Origin: Thermomicrobiales bacterium
Lineage (GTDB): Bacteria > Chloroflexota > Chloroflexia > Thermomicrobiales > UBA6265
Length of the DNA stretch: 64,000 nt
Assembly (NCBI GenBank): GCA_030447415.1
Contig: JAUJOZ010000002.1
Span: 124,001 to 188,000, forward strand
Reading direction: 5' to 3'
The notes beneath the pieces were generated by a model. That model ran no database searches, was not told the origin of the DNA, and saw nothing but the letters and a program-made list of their open reading frames with translations. The position numbers and the translations under genes were made by a program. Positions 9,602 to 18,724 of the stretch are shown piece after piece (position 1 is the stretch's first letter; each line of letters opens with the position of its first letter).

Positions 9602-9607
9602 AGTATA
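9602..9607 (-). promoter_or_regulatory. Possible -10 box for the FAD oxidoreductase gene
   Basis: TATACT on the minus strand, about 75 nt upstream of the ATG at 9528. No convincing -35 hexamer lies 16-18 nt further upstream. The rest of 9608-9802 shows no gene. Confidence 0.25.
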
Positions 9608-9802
9608 CACAAGGTGCGCGTGGGATCCGGCCCCTTCTGTCGTGCCACAGGCACGGCTGCCGGATCACGGGCTAGCGGTGGACGAGTAGCGTGACGATGC
9701 CGCCAAGCCCAGCCGGTTCATTCCCGTCCATGGGTCCGGCACGGCGCATCGGCATAGCGCGTGCGCCTACCAATGCCGTCGGCTGCGTGAACGAAGGCTT
9801 CG

Positions 9803-10498
9803 TTACTCGCTTCCTGGTGTGGCCACGGGTGTTGCGCCCGCTGCCGGCGTGCCTGGTCCGCCTGCCGCCGCTCCGACGAAGGCGGCGACGAGGGCGTCGA
9901 GCCGCTCCGGCGTGTCGGCGGCGGCGGAGAAGAGCCAGGCGCTGTCGGCGCCACCCCAGGAGAGCGTGTAGAGCGTCCGGCTGACTTCCGGCGTTCCCAA
10001 GCCTGTCCCGCCGATCCCGGCCGTCGTGTTGGCCCGCAGCCAGACTAAGCCGCCGTCGCGGCCGAACGCGAGAACCTGGTCGAAATCGGTGGCACCCGAC
10101 GTGACGAGAGCGACGAAGTCCCCCGCGGCCCAGCCGGCCGGGAAAAAATCGCCGGTGGAAAGGTCGAGGGCCCCGAGCGCGAGGGGCGGTCCAAGTCCGT
10201 CCGGGTCGGCTCCGTAGGCCGCCCCCAGGCGGTCGGTCTCCGGCGGGGGAGCGGGCGCTCGGGACTCGCCGGCCACCTCGGGGGGCATACGCGCCAAGAG
10301 CGCCTCGACGCCCGCTCGGTCGTCAGGCAGCGGGACGCTTTCCAGGCCGAGCGGGGCGGTGGCCGCCGGCAGGGCTGCCGCCGCGGGCGAGCCGACCGCC
10401 GTCGCTTCGGGTTGGCGTGCGGCGGCGGATCGAGCGAGGAGCCAACTGGCTAGGCAGGCCACAACCGCGAAGGTTGCGATGCGTCGGGCGCGGACCAT
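9803..10498 (-). CDS. Secreted protein of unknown function
   Basis: A 231-residue protein starting MVRARRIATFAVV. It has a positively charged N-terminus, a hydrophobic segment and an AAARQ region resembling a signal-peptidase site. The mature part begins with an Ala/Pro-rich linker and then a globular region (LALGALDLSTGDFFPAGWAAGDFVALV, FGRDGGLVWLRANTTAGIGGT, LFSAAADTPERLDALVAAF). The C-terminus is again low complexity (GTPAAGATPVATPGSE). The ATG at 10498 is preferred over the longer ORF because the signal peptide begins there, although GGGAG is only 2 nt upstream. It lies downstream of the hydroxyacid dehydrogenase on the same strand. No family is recognised. Confidence 0.65.
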   Translation of the reverse strand: MVRARRIATFAVVACLASWLLARSAAARQPEATAVGSPAAAALPAATAPLGLESVPLPDDRAGVEALLARMPPEVAGESRAPAPPPETDRLGAAYGADPDGLGPPLALGALDLSTGDFFPAGWAAGDFVALVTSGATDFDQVLAFGRDGGLVWLRANTTAGIGGTGLGTPEVSRTLYTLSWGGADSAWLFSAAADTPERLDALVAAFVGAAAGGPGTPAAGATPVATPGSE

Positions 10499-10556
10499 GA
10501 CTCCCGCTTCACGGTGCGAGAGGCCACTCCGGTACCGCGAGGTTCCGACGCCGGCC

Positions 10557-11552
10557 CTATCCATTCGCCCGCTCCAGCACTTCGGGGTTGACGATGTGAG
10601 GCGGCTGCTCCCCGCGCAGCACCGCGAGGAGGTTGCGCGCCGCCGTCTCCGCCATCCGGTCGCGCGTCGCCACCGTGGCCGAGGCCATGTGGGGGACGAC
10701 GACCGCGTTCGGCAGGAAGACGAGCGGGTGGTCGGCCGGCAGCGGTTCCGGGTCGGTCACGTCCAGCGCCGCGCCGCCGATCGTGCCGTCGCGCAACGCG
10801 TCGGTCAGCGCGTCGGTGTCGACGACCGGACCGCGGGCGGCGTTTACCAGGATCGCCTCGCGCTTCATCAACTTCAGCTCCCGCGCGCCGATCAACTGCT
10901 GCGTCTCCGGCGTCAGGGCGACGTGCAAGGTGACGAAATCGGCCTCCCGCAGCAGTTCGTCGAGCGGTCGGTACGTCACGCCGAGCGACCGCGCCACCTC
11001 CGGATCTTGGTAGGTGTCGTACGCCAGGACGCGCATGTCGAACCCGCGGGCCCGCTTGGCGACCTCCCGCCCGATGCGGCCGAAGCCGACGATGCCGAGC
11101 GTGGCGCCCGTGAGGTCGCGTCCGAGTAGGAGCGTCGGTCCCCACGTCTTCCATTTCCCGGCGCGGACGTAGTCGACTCCCTCCACCACGCGGCGAGCGG
11201 CGGCCATCAGCAGCGCCCACGCGAAGTCGGCTGTCGTTTCCGTCAGGACGTCCGGCGTGTTGCAGACCGCCACCCCGCGCGCGGTCGCCGCCGGGACATC
11301 AACGTTGTCGTAGCCGACCGCGAAGTTGCTGACCACTTTCAACTGCGGCTCGCGATCAAGCACGTCGCCGGTGATGTCGTCGGTCAATAGCGTCAGCGCG
11401 CCGTCGCAACCGCGCAGCAGCGCGGCGAGTTGCTCCGGGCTCGGTGGCAGTTCCTCCTCCCAGAGCCGCGTCTCCGTCGCCTCTCGCACCATTACCAGCC
11501 CGGCCTCCGGGATTTTCCGTGTCACTGCCACCGTTGGCTTCGTCGGCGCCAT
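10557..11552 (-). CDS. D-2-hydroxyacid dehydrogenase (glyoxylate/hydroxypyruvate reductase-like)
   Basis: A 331-residue NAD(P)-dependent dehydrogenase of the D-isomer-specific 2-hydroxyacid family; members reduce glyoxylate or hydroxypyruvate, or oxidise D-glycerate. The Rossmann motif GIVGFGRIG is near residue 155. The catalytic triad is visible: Arg in VNAARGPVVD, Glu in DVTDPEPLP, and His in VVVPHMASAT. The substrate-domain segment SNFAVGYDNVDV is typical of the GyaR/GhrB group. The ATG at 11552 has AGGAGG about 9 nt upstream. An upstream gene lies divergently (fur), so this gene has its own promoter. Exact substrate is not determined. Confidence 0.9.
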   Translation of the reverse strand: MAPTKPTVAVTRKIPEAGLVMVREATETRLWEEELPPSPEQLAALLRGCDGALTLLTDDITGDVLDREPQLKVVSNFAVGYDNVDVPAATARGVAVCNTPDVLTETTADFAWALLMAAARRVVEGVDYVRAGKWKTWGPTLLLGRDLTGATLGIVGFGRIGREVAKRARGFDMRVLAYDTYQDPEVARSLGVTYRPLDELLREADFVTLHVALTPETQQLIGARELKLMKREAILVNAARGPVVDTDALTDALRDGTIGGAALDVTDPEPLPADHPLVFLPNAVVVPHMASATVATRDRMAETAARNLLAVLRGEQPPHIVNPEVLERANG

Positions 11553-11731
11553 CTCCTCGCCCTCCTGGACGTGGCATCGGTCGCCGATCGACCGACCCTG
11601 AGCATCTTACGACGGACACGAGGCAACGGCGCAGCCGAGTCAACCCGGTCGTCGCGGCACGAGCAGCGGGGGCGAGGAAGGGCGTCGGCGGTGGAAGGCC
11701 CACGAGGCGAGCAGGGCCAACCTCAGGCTCC

Positions 11732-11761
11732 TTGCCGCAATTCCGACCGGTGGAGTACACT
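11732..11761 (+). promoter_or_regulatory. Promoter of the fur-suf operon
   Basis: TTGCCG and TACACT separated by 18 bp, each matching four of six consensus bases, 28 nt upstream of the fur start. Immediately after the -10 comes an AT-rich imperfect GAAT...ATTC dyad (about 11764-11785), a candidate autoregulatory operator. Confidence 0.5.
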
Positions 11762-11789
11762 ATGAATCGGAAACAAGACTCATTCGCAA

Positions 11790-12192
11790 GTGGATAGAGT
11801 GACGGAGCAGACCGGGCGGATGGACGGCGGGTACCGCAACACGGCGCAGCGGGCGGTGATCTTGGATGAGGTCCGGCTGGCTGATGGCCACCTGACCGCC
11901 GGCGAGATCTTCGAGCGCGTCCGTCGCCGGGATCCCCGCATCGCGTATGGCACGGTCTACCGCGCGCTGCACCTCTTGGCGAAACATGGTCTGGTGCAGG
12001 AGTTGACCTTCGCCGACCAGGCAAGCCGCTACGACAAGCGGGTCGACCGCCACGACCACGTCCCTGCGGGCTGCTTCAGGATGTCGATGTGCCGGTCGCC
12101 CTCATCGCCCGGCATGTCGCGGAGGAGCAGAGTGGCTTTTCTGTCACTAGCCACCACACGGTCTTCGCCGGCCGGTGTCAGAGCTGTCGCTA
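11790..12192 (+). CDS. Fur-family transcriptional regulator, frameshifted
   Basis: Winged-helix metal-responsive repressor of the Fur/Zur/PerR family. The N-terminal DNA-binding domain is intact (YRNTAQRAVILDEV, LTAGEIFERVRRRDPRIAYGTVYRALHLLAKHGLVQEL). At RHDHV (about 12060) a deletion of roughly 10 nt removes the first CxxC pair and shifts the frame. The rest is readable in the next frame (LLQDVDVPVALIARHVAEEQ ... SHHTVFAGRCQSCR) and ends at 12192, including the second CxxC. In the original frame the ORF runs to 12206 with an unrelated tail. As first gene of the suf cluster it probably senses iron, zinc or peroxide. The lesion may be a sequencing error. Confidence 0.7.
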
Positions 12193-12335
12193 GGCGGAGC
12201 GAGTGAGCGTCCAACAGGTGGCGTCAGAAGAATCAGCGTAGGGGCGTCCGGCGGTGCGACCGATCGGTGGGAACGCGACGTCAGCAAAGGTGCGAGTTTC
12301 TGGTTCGAGGAAAAGAGGAGGAGAGACCCACACCC

Positions 12336-13165
12336 ATGGCCGAGTCGACCACCAACGTGCCGATGTTCGAGATTGAGAACCTGCACGCGTCCATTGAGGA
12401 CAAGGAGATCCTCAAGGGTGTCAACCTGACCATCAATCGTGGTGAGGTCCACGCGCTGATGGGCCCCAATGGCTCCGGCAAGAGCACCCTCGCCTATGTG
12501 CTGGCGGGCCACCCGTCCTACGAGGTGACGGAGGGCTCCGTCCGCTACTTCGGCGAGGACATCCTCGAGATGGACCCGGATGAGCGGGCGCGCAAGGGGA
12601 TCTTTCTCGCCTTTCAGTACCCGACCGTGATTCCCGGCGTCTCGATGGCCAACTTCCTGCGGATGGCCGTCACCTCCGTCCGCAACGCGCGGGCTGAGGC
12701 CGCCGCGGAGAATGGCGGGTCGGTCCAGCCGATGACGCCGCGCGAGTTTCGCCGCCTGATGAAGGAGAAGATGGCGCTCCTCAAGATGGACGACGCCTTC
12801 GCCACCCGTTACCTCAACGAGGGCTTCTCCGGCGGCGAGAAGAAGCGGGCCGAGATCCTCCAGATGGCATTGCTGGAGCCGACGATGGCGATCCTGGACG
12901 AGACCGACTCCGGGCTCGACATCGACGCCCTGCGCGTCGTCTCCGAGGGCGTCAATGCCCTCGCCGGGCCGCAGATGGGCGTGCTGCTGATCACCCACTA
13001 CCAGCGGCTGCTCAACTACATCAAGCCGCACTTCGTCCATATCATGATGGACGGCCGGATCGTCCAGGAAGGTGGCCCGGAGCTCGCCCACGAGCTCGAG
13101 GCCAAGGGCTACGAGGGCTGCGCGCGCAGTTCGCGCCGGAGCTTGCCGCCGTCGCCGGCGAGTAG
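12336..13165 (+). CDS. sufC: SufC, ATPase of the SUF Fe-S cluster assembly complex (one apparent frameshift)
   Basis: ABC-type ATPase that powers the SufBCD scaffold. Walker [10 protein letters not shown] is near residue 43, the Q-loop in LAFQYPT, the signature FSGGEKKR, and Walker B with catalytic Glu in [12 protein letters not shown]; the H-loop His is in LLITHYQR. The family-specific [13 protein letters not shown] and [11 protein letters not shown] stretches identify SufC. The start at 12336 is chosen for its AGGAGGAG site about 12 nt upstream. Near 13116 one G appears to be missing from a G run. The conserved ending [18 protein letters not shown] continues in the next frame to the stop at 13163-13165; read as written, the original frame continues to 13256. 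Confidence 0.92.
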
Positions 13166-13266
13166 CCGGCGTCGGCCCGTTGACATGCGACGGCACGGGG
13201 TTCACGAAACAGTTTGCCAATACGCCGAAAGCTCATCGCTGACGGCTGAAAGCTGAGGGCAAGACA

Positions 13267-14660
13267 ATGGTCGCCAAGCCACAGGTCGAGATCGCCGACT
13301 ACCAGTACGGGTTCCGCGACGAGGAAGACTACGTCTTCAAGAGCAAGCGCGGGCTATCGCGCGAGGTGGTCGAAGAGATCTCCGCCATGAAGGGGAGCCC
13401 AACTGGATGCGGGAGTTCCGCCTCAAGGCGCTCGATCACTACTACAAGCGCCCCATGCCGAACTGGGGTGGCAACCTCTCCGAGATCGACTTCGACAACA
13501 TCTTTTACTACATCCGCCCGAGCGAGAAGCAGGGCAAGACCTGGGACGAGGTCCGGAGTACATCAAGAACACCTTCGAAGCTGGGTATCCCTGAGGCAGA
13601 GCGGAAGTTCCTCGCCGGTGTCGGCGCTCAGTACGAGTCGGAGGTCATCTACCACTCGCTGCGCGAGGACCTCGAGAAGCTGGGGTTATCTTCCTCGACA
13701 TGGACTCCGGCGTGCGCGAGCACCCGGAGCTGGTCAAGCAGTACTTCGGCACGATCATCCCCGCCAACGACAACAAGTTCGCCGCCCTGAACTCGGCGGT
13801 CTGGTCGGGCGGCTCGTTCATCTACGTGCCGGAGAACGTCAAGATCGACATTCCGCTCCAGGCCTACTTCCGGATCAACGCCGAGAACATGGGCCAGTTC
13901 GAGCGGACCTGATCATCTGCGCTCCGGCTCCTATGTTCACTACGTCGAAGGCTGCACCGCCCCAACCTACTCGACCGACAGTCTCCACTCGGCCGTCGTC
14001 GAGATCATCGTGCAGGAAGGCGCCCGCTGCCGCTACACCACCATCCAGAACTGGAGCAAGAACGTCTACAACCTCGTCACCAAGCGCGCCGCGGCCTACA
14101 AGGACGCGACGATGGAGTGGGTCGACGGCAACCTCGGCTCCAAGCTGACGATGAAGTACCCGGCCGTCTGGCTGATGGAGCCGGGCGCCCGCGGCGAGAT
14201 TCTCTCTGTTGCCTTCGCCGGTGACGGCCAACACCAGGATGCCGGCGGCAAGGTCGTCCACGTCGCGCCGCATACCTCGTCGCAGATCACGTCCAAGTCG
14301 ATCTCGAAGGGGACCGGGCGAAGCTCCTACCGGGGCCTGGTCAAGGTGTACAAGGGCGCCGAGGACGTCAAGAGCAACGTCGTCTGCGACGCGCTGCTGC
14401 TCGACGAGACGAGCCGGACCGACACCTACCCGTACATGGAGATCGAGGAGGAGCGGGTCTCGATCGGCCACGAGGCGACCGTCTCGAAGGTGGCCGAGGA
14501 GCAGATCTTTTACCTACAGAGCCGCGGCCTGAGCGAGACCGAGGCGATGAGCATGATCGTCAACGGCTTCATCGAGCCGATCGCCAAGGAGCTCCCGCTC
14601 GAGTACGCCGTGGAGCTCAACCGCCTCATCCAGCTCGAGATGGAAGGCTCCGTCGGCTAG
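13267..14660 (+). CDS. sufB: SufB, Fe-S scaffold subunit (several apparent frameshifts)
   Basis: Core scaffold of the SufBCD complex on which [4Fe-4S] clusters are built. Homology covers the full expected ~465 residues, from [19 protein letters not shown] to [10 protein letters not shown], but is spread over frames. A G is missing from the GGGG run near 13395. A C and two further bases are missing around 13553-13580, with frame restored. A G is missing near 13684, and bases are lost near 13907-13925 (FERT then [18 protein letters not shown]). Conserved SufB blocks are present ([33 protein letters not shown]-like [10 protein letters not shown]). A housekeeping gene in an otherwise intact operon makes consensus errors the likelier cause. 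Confidence 0.88.
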
Positions 14661-14667
14661 CACCGCT

Positions 14668-14760
14668 GGCATGGGTGCTGGGTCCTGGGTGTCGGGTGCT
14701 GAGCGCGAATCCCTGGTGTCCGACGACGGCCCCCGCACCCATTGACCAGCACCCAGTACC
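14668..14760. repeat. GGGTGCTGGGT-type spacer repeat between sufB and sufD
   Basis: The spacer holds three near-tandem CTGGGTG/CGGGTGCTG units followed by inverted counterparts (CCCGCACCCA and CAGCACCCAGTACCCA). It could fold into a long imperfect hairpin and looks like an expanded intergenic repeat. Confidence 0.4.
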
Positions 14761-14772
14761 CACGAGGAGTTC

Positions 14773-16104
14773 ATGGACGCAACCGCAACTACAATCCAGA
14801 CCGTAGAGACCCCCCTCATAGGCTTTAGCCGCGAGGCCGTCGAGGAGCTCTCTCGCCGCAAGGGAGAACCCGACTGGGTCCTCCAGGCGCGCCTCGCCGC
14901 CTGGGAAACCTACGAGCGGCTGCCGATGCCCCAGCGGACCGACGAGGAGTGGCGGCGCACCGATATCCGCGGTCTCAAGCTCGACCGCCTCGCCCCCTTC
15001 GCCGGGTTCGAGCCCGATGGTCGGGTCGATGGCGCCTCCGTTGTCCAGGGCCAGCGGGCCGGCGTCGTCGCCCAGAAGGATGCCACCACGACCCACGTCG
15101 AGCTCGCCCCGGACGTCGCCGCCCAGGGTGTCATCTTCACCGACCTCGACACGGCGGTGCGCGATCATCCAGGTCTCGTCAAGCAGTATTTCATGACCGA
15201 GGCGGTGCCCGCGAAGTTCGGCAAATTCGAGGCGCTGCACGCCGCCTTCTGGCAGGGCGGGATCTTCCTTTACGTCCCGAAGAACGTCGCCGTCGAACTC
15301 CCGTTTCGATCGTTCGCCATCGCCCACGAGCCGGGCGCGGCCATCTTCACGCATACGCTCGCGGTGCTCGAACAGGGCGCCGAAGCGTTCGTCGTCGATG
15401 CGTACCGGTCGGAGACGCAGGAGCGCCAGGCGTTCGCGTCAGCGGTCGTCGAGCTGATCCTGCGCCAGGACGCTAAGCTCCGCTACGTCCAGGTCCAGGA
15501 CTGGGGTCGCCACGTCTGGAACTTCATGACCGAGCGGGCCACCCTCGCCGACGACGCGACGCTCAATTCGCTCCACGTCACCCTCGGCGCCCGGTTCAGC
15601 AAGGACTCGATCGGCGCCCATCTGCGCGGCCAGAATTCGCTCGCCGAGATGCTCGGCATCTTCTTCGCTGACGGCGACCAGTTCTTCGACCATCACACCT
15701 GGCAGCTGCACGAGTCGCCGTACGCCACCAGCGACCTGGAGTTCAAGGGCGCGCTCAAGGGCAACGCTCGCTCCGTCTACTCGGGCCTAATCCGAGTGGA
15801 GGAGGGCGCGCAGAAGACCGACGCCTACCAGCAGAACCGTAATCTGGTCCTCAGCCGGACCGCGCGCGCGGACACGATCCCGAACCTGGAGATCGGCGCC
15901 AACGATGTCCGCTGCACCCACGGCGCCACCGTCTCCCAGGTCGAGGAGGAGCACCTGTTCTACCTCCAGGCCCGCGGTATCGAGCGCTCGGAGGCGCAGA
16001 AGCTTATCGTCGAGGGTTTCTTCCGTCCTGTCATCGACCGCATCCCCGTCGAGGAGATCCAGGATTTCTTGGAAGCAGCAATCGCCCGGAAGGTGGGGAT
16101 TTAG
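14773..16104 (+). CDS. sufD: SufD, Fe-S cluster assembly protein
   Basis: A 443-residue partner of SufB in the SufBC2D complex, needed for iron entry. The N-terminal helical part (EAVEELSRRKGEPDWVLQARLAAWETYERLPMP) and the beta-helix core (LNSLHVTLGARFSK, SDLEFKGALKGNARSVYSGLIRVEEGAQKTDAYQQNRNLVLS) are typical. The conserved HGATVSQVEEEHLFYLQARGI and the C-terminal helix are intact, with no frameshift. The ATG at 14773 has GAGGAG 3 nt upstream. It overlaps no neighbour and sits between sufB and sufS in the operon. Confidence 0.93.
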   Translation: MDATATTIQTVETPLIGFSREAVEELSRRKGEPDWVLQARLAAWETYERLPMPQRTDEEWRRTDIRGLKLDRLAPFAGFEPDGRVDGASVVQGQRAGVVAQKDATTTHVELAPDVAAQGVIFTDLDTAVRDHPGLVKQYFMTEAVPAKFGKFEALHAAFWQGGIFLYVPKNVAVELPFRSFAIAHEPGAAIFTHTLAVLEQGAEAFVVDAYRSETQERQAFASAVVELILRQDAKLRYVQVQDWGRHVWNFMTERATLADDATLNSLHVTLGARFSKDSIGAHLRGQNSLAEMLGIFFADGDQFFDHHTWQLHESPYATSDLEFKGALKGNARSVYSGLIRVEEGAQKTDAYQQNRNLVLSRTARADTIPNLEIGANDVRCTHGATVSQVEEEHLFYLQARGIERSEAQKLIVEGFFRPVIDRIPVEEIQDFLEAAIARKVGI

Positions 16105-16166
16105 GCGCCCGCGGGCGAACGGCATCGCTCGTACCTTGGATGTGCCACCTCGCCCGCAGGCGGTAA

Positions 16167-16307
16167 ATGGTGATGGATCTGCAGGGACTCGCGGTGATCC
16201 CCGCCATGATCGGCGGGCTGACAACGACCGCGAACGTCGCGCCCGGCGGAGTGGGCATCAATAGACTGAGGAATGTCAGGGACCGGCTCGGAAGGTCGCA
16301 CGGTTGA
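16167..16307 (+). CDS. Possible 46-aa small ORF between sufD and sufS
   Basis: An ATG-started frame (MVMDLQGLAVIPAMIGGLTT ...) with a hydrophobic first half and a basic end (RLRNVRDRLGRSHG), stop at 16305-16307. The only support is that it looks protein-like and fills part of an otherwise unexplained 340-bp spacer; there is no clear ribosome-binding site. Confidence 0.2.
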   Translation: MVMDLQGLAVIPAMIGGLTTTANVAPGGVGINRLRNVRDRLGRSHG

Positions 16308-16348
16308 CACTGACGATGCCGGAAGGCGCCACGTTTTGCGATCAGGTG

Positions 16349-16373
16349 CGCATGTCGGTGTCGCTGACATGCG
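16349..16373. promoter_or_regulatory. Inverted repeat upstream of sufS
   Basis: CGCATGTC and GACATGCG, a perfect 8-bp dyad with a 9-nt spacer, 73 nt before the sufS start. A TTGACA hexamer lies at 16304-16309, but no matching -10 is obvious. It could be an operator for an internal promoter or a transcript hairpin. Confidence 0.3.
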
Positions 16374-16446
16374 TGGGAAGGCAGATAGCTGGGGAGAGCG
16401 TCGTGCTGCGTTGCCTCGCCCCGACCTTCTGCCCTTGGGAGACGCT

Positions 16447-17730
16447 ATGGACATGACCGTGCGAGCCGCCACTCCTCTCGACGCGGCCGCCATCCGCGGT
16501 GACTTTCCGATCCTGGCGCAGACGGACGATCAGGAGCGACCGCTCGCCTTTCTCGACAGCGCCGCGAGCTCCCAGAAGCCGGCGGCGGTCATCGAGGCGC
16601 TTGACGACTACTATCGCCGCTACAATGCGAATATCCACCGCGGCGTCTACCAGTTGTCGGAGATGGCGACCGGCCGCTACGAACAAGCCCGCCACTTGGT
16701 AGCTGACTTCATCGGCGCTACCTCAGCCCGCGAGTGCGTTTTCGTCCGCAACACGACCGAGGCGATTAACCTCGTCGCCCAGACCTGGGGCCGTCGGAAC
16801 ATCCGGGAGGGCGACCTGATCGTCCTCACCGTGATGGATCACCACTCCAATCTGGTCCCGTGGCAGCTCCTTGCGGAGGAAAAGGACGCTGAGTTGGCCC
16901 ACGTCCGGGTGACGCCCGACGGACGGCTTGACCTCGATCACCTCGACGTCCTGCTGCGGCGCGAGCCCAAGCTCGTCGGCTTCCCGCACATCTCCAACAG
17001 CCTCGGCACCCTCAACCCGGCCGAGGAGATCACCCGCCGCGCCCACGCCGCCGGGTCTGTCGTTCTGATCGACGGCGCCCAGAGCGTGCCTCACCTCCCG
17101 GTTGACGTCCGAGCGCTCGACTGCGACTTCCTCGCCTTCTCCGGCCACAAGATGCTTGGTCCGATGGGCGCCGGCGTCCTCTATGGCAAGAAGCGACTTC
17201 TTGACGCCATGCCGCCGTATATGGGCGGCGGCAGCATGATTCGCAAGGTCGAGCTCGACCATTCGACCTGGGCCGACGTCCCAGCTAAGTTCGAGGCCGG
17301 CACGCCGGCGGTGGCCGACGCTATCGGGTTTGGGGTGGCGGTCGAGTACTTGGCGAAGCTCGGCATGGATGCCGTGCGCGAGCATGAAACCAAGCTCGTC
17401 GGCGACGCGATGGAACGGCTCTCGGAAGTCCCCGGGTTGACGATCTACGGCCCGACCGACCCGACTCAGCGCAGCGGTGTCGTCTCTTTCACCCTCGGCG
17501 ATATTCACCCGCACGACGTCGCCGCCATCCTCGATGGCGAAAACGTCGCCGTGCGTGCCGGGCACCACTGCACCCAGCCGCTGATGCGCGCCCTCGGCCT
17601 TGTCGCGACGACACGGGCCAGCTTCTACGTCTACAACACTCCGGACGACGTCGACCGCCTGGTTGCCGCTCTCCATAAGGTGAACGACATCTTCCGCTAC
17701 CAGCCGTCCGGGGTCGGCCACCAGCCATGA
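16447..17730 (+). CDS. sufS: SufS, group II cysteine desulfurase
   Basis: A PLP enzyme (427 residues) that takes sulfur from cysteine as a persulfide for the SUF scaffold, making alanine. The PLP lysine is in FSGHKMLGPMG (about residue 235) and the persulfide Cys in RAGHHCTQPLM (about 375), the short-loop arrangement of group II enzymes. Other family blocks are FLDSAASSQKP, NIHRGVYQLSE, MDHHSNLVPWQ and ASFYVYNT. The ORF extends 58 codons further up, but the ATG at 16447 has GGGAG 5-6 nt upstream and matches the family start. SufU follows 85 bp later, the usual sulfur acceptor in this arrangement. Confidence 0.95.
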   Translation: MDMTVRAATPLDAAAIRGDFPILAQTDDQERPLAFLDSAASSQKPAAVIEALDDYYRRYNANIHRGVYQLSEMATGRYEQARHLVADFIGATSARECVFVRNTTEAINLVAQTWGRRNIREGDLIVLTVMDHHSNLVPWQLLAEEKDAELAHVRVTPDGRLDLDHLDVLLRREPKLVGFPHISNSLGTLNPAEEITRRAHAAGSVVLIDGAQSVPHLPVDVRALDCDFLAFSGHKMLGPMGAGVLYGKKRLLDAMPPYMGGGSMIRKVELDHSTWADVPAKFEAGTPAVADAIGFGVAVEYLAKLGMDAVREHETKLVGDAMERLSEVPGLTIYGPTDPTQRSGVVSFTLGDIHPHDVAAILDGENVAVRAGHHCTQPLMRALGLVATTRASFYVYNTPDDVDRLVAALHKVNDIFRYQPSGVGHQP

Positions 17731-17815
17731 GGGGCGACCGCACGCCGTTGGCTCCCTCCTGGTGTGCCACCGGCAATGAGTTGTAGCTGGTCCTAGCGCT
17801 GAAAGCAGAACGCTG

Positions 17816-18205
17816 ATGGCCGATAGCCTGTACCGCGAAGTCATCCTCGACCACTACCACAACCCGCGGAACAAGGGGACGCTCGACCCCGCGGATTACT
17901 CGTACGAGGACACCAACCCGCTCTGCGGCGACGAGGTCCGGATCGATCTCCGCGTCGCGGGGGACCGGGTCACGGACGTCAAGTTCTCCGGCCGAGGTTG
18001 CGCTGTTAGCCTGGCGTCGACTTCGATCCTCACCGAGATGGTCGAAGGGCGATCGCTCGACGAGGTCAAGGCGTTGACCAAGGACGACCTGCTGGACGAG
18101 CTCGGGATCCCCGTGAGCCCGGCCCGCTTGAAGTGCGCCCTCCTCGGTCTCAAGGTCCTGAAGGCCGGCATCTATGGCGTCGCCCAAGCGGATGAGGATT
18201 TGTAG
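17816..18205 (+). CDS. sufU: SufU, zinc-dependent sulfurtransferase/scaffold
   Basis: A 129-residue IscU-like protein that accepts persulfide sulfur from SufS. The three zinc/sulfur Cys are in place: C37 (NPLCGDE), C62 (GRGCAVSLAS) and C107 (RLKCALLGL), with D39 completing the site. The spacing between C62 and C107 is the SufU type, with the extra residues that separate it from IscU. It directly follows sufS, as in other SUF clusters that lack SufE. Confidence 0.93.
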   Translation: MADSLYREVILDHYHNPRNKGTLDPADYSYEDTNPLCGDEVRIDLRVAGDRVTDVKFSGRGCAVSLASTSILTEMVEGRSLDEVKALTKDDLLDELGIPVSPARLKCALLGLKVLKAGIYGVAQADEDL

Positions 18206-18308
18206 CGGTTGGCTTTCGTCCGTGAACTCTTGACGGTTGGCGGTTTGTACCCCGTCGTCAAGTGCCTGGAGAGACGTTGGATGTGCCGCGCCTCGACCCC
18301 TGAAGCTG

Positions 18309-18626
18309 ATGGCTGAAAACTTCGTCACCGTTGCCAAGGCCGACGAGCTGAACCCCGGGGAGATGATGTACGTCGAGGTCGGCGATGAGCCGGTTTGCTT
18401 GATCAATCTCGACGGCGAGTACTTCGCGCTCAACGACATCTGCACCCACCAGGACGCGTCCCTGTCGGACGGCACGATCGATGGGGAGGAGCTCGAATGC
18501 CCCCTCCACGGCGGCGTGTTCAACATCCGAACCGGCGAACCCGTCGCCTTCCCCGTCGTTGTCCCCGTGGAGACCTATCGGGTTCGCGTGGTCGGCGACG
18601 AAGTCCAGGTGGCGCTGAACGAGTAG
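18309..18626 (+). CDS. Rieske-type [2Fe-2S] ferredoxin (non-haem dioxygenase ferredoxin-like)
   Basis: A 105-residue small Rieske protein. Cluster ligands are C45-T-H47 and C64-P-L-H67, the CxH...CxxH pattern. Such proteins carry electrons to oxygenases or related enzymes and are often the last gene of SUF clusters. The ATG at 18309 begins the Rieske fold (MAENFVTVAKADEL); the longer ORF start at 18237 would add an unrelated stretch. It is the last gene before the strong terminator at 18653. Its partner enzyme is not in the window. Confidence 0.9.
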   Translation: MAENFVTVAKADELNPGEMMYVEVGDEPVCLINLDGEYFALNDICTHQDASLSDGTIDGEELECPLHGGVFNIRTGEPVAFPVVVPVETYRVRVVGDEVQVALNE

Positions 18627-18652
18627 GCCCATTCTGCATTGCGTGAAAGATA

Positions 18653-18690
18653 GGCGATGCCCCGCCGGTTGCCGGCGGGGCATCGCCTTT
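18653..18690. terminator. Strong terminator between the suf operon and the ferritin-like gene
   Basis: A perfect 16-bp stem (GGCGATGCCCCGCCGG and its complement) with a TTG loop, followed by TTT on the plus strand. It closes the plus-strand operon and can serve the convergent minus-strand gene as well. Confidence 0.9.
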
Positions 18691-18724
18691 CCAGACTCGT
18701 CGCCAGGGGTCCCCGGTGCGGAGG

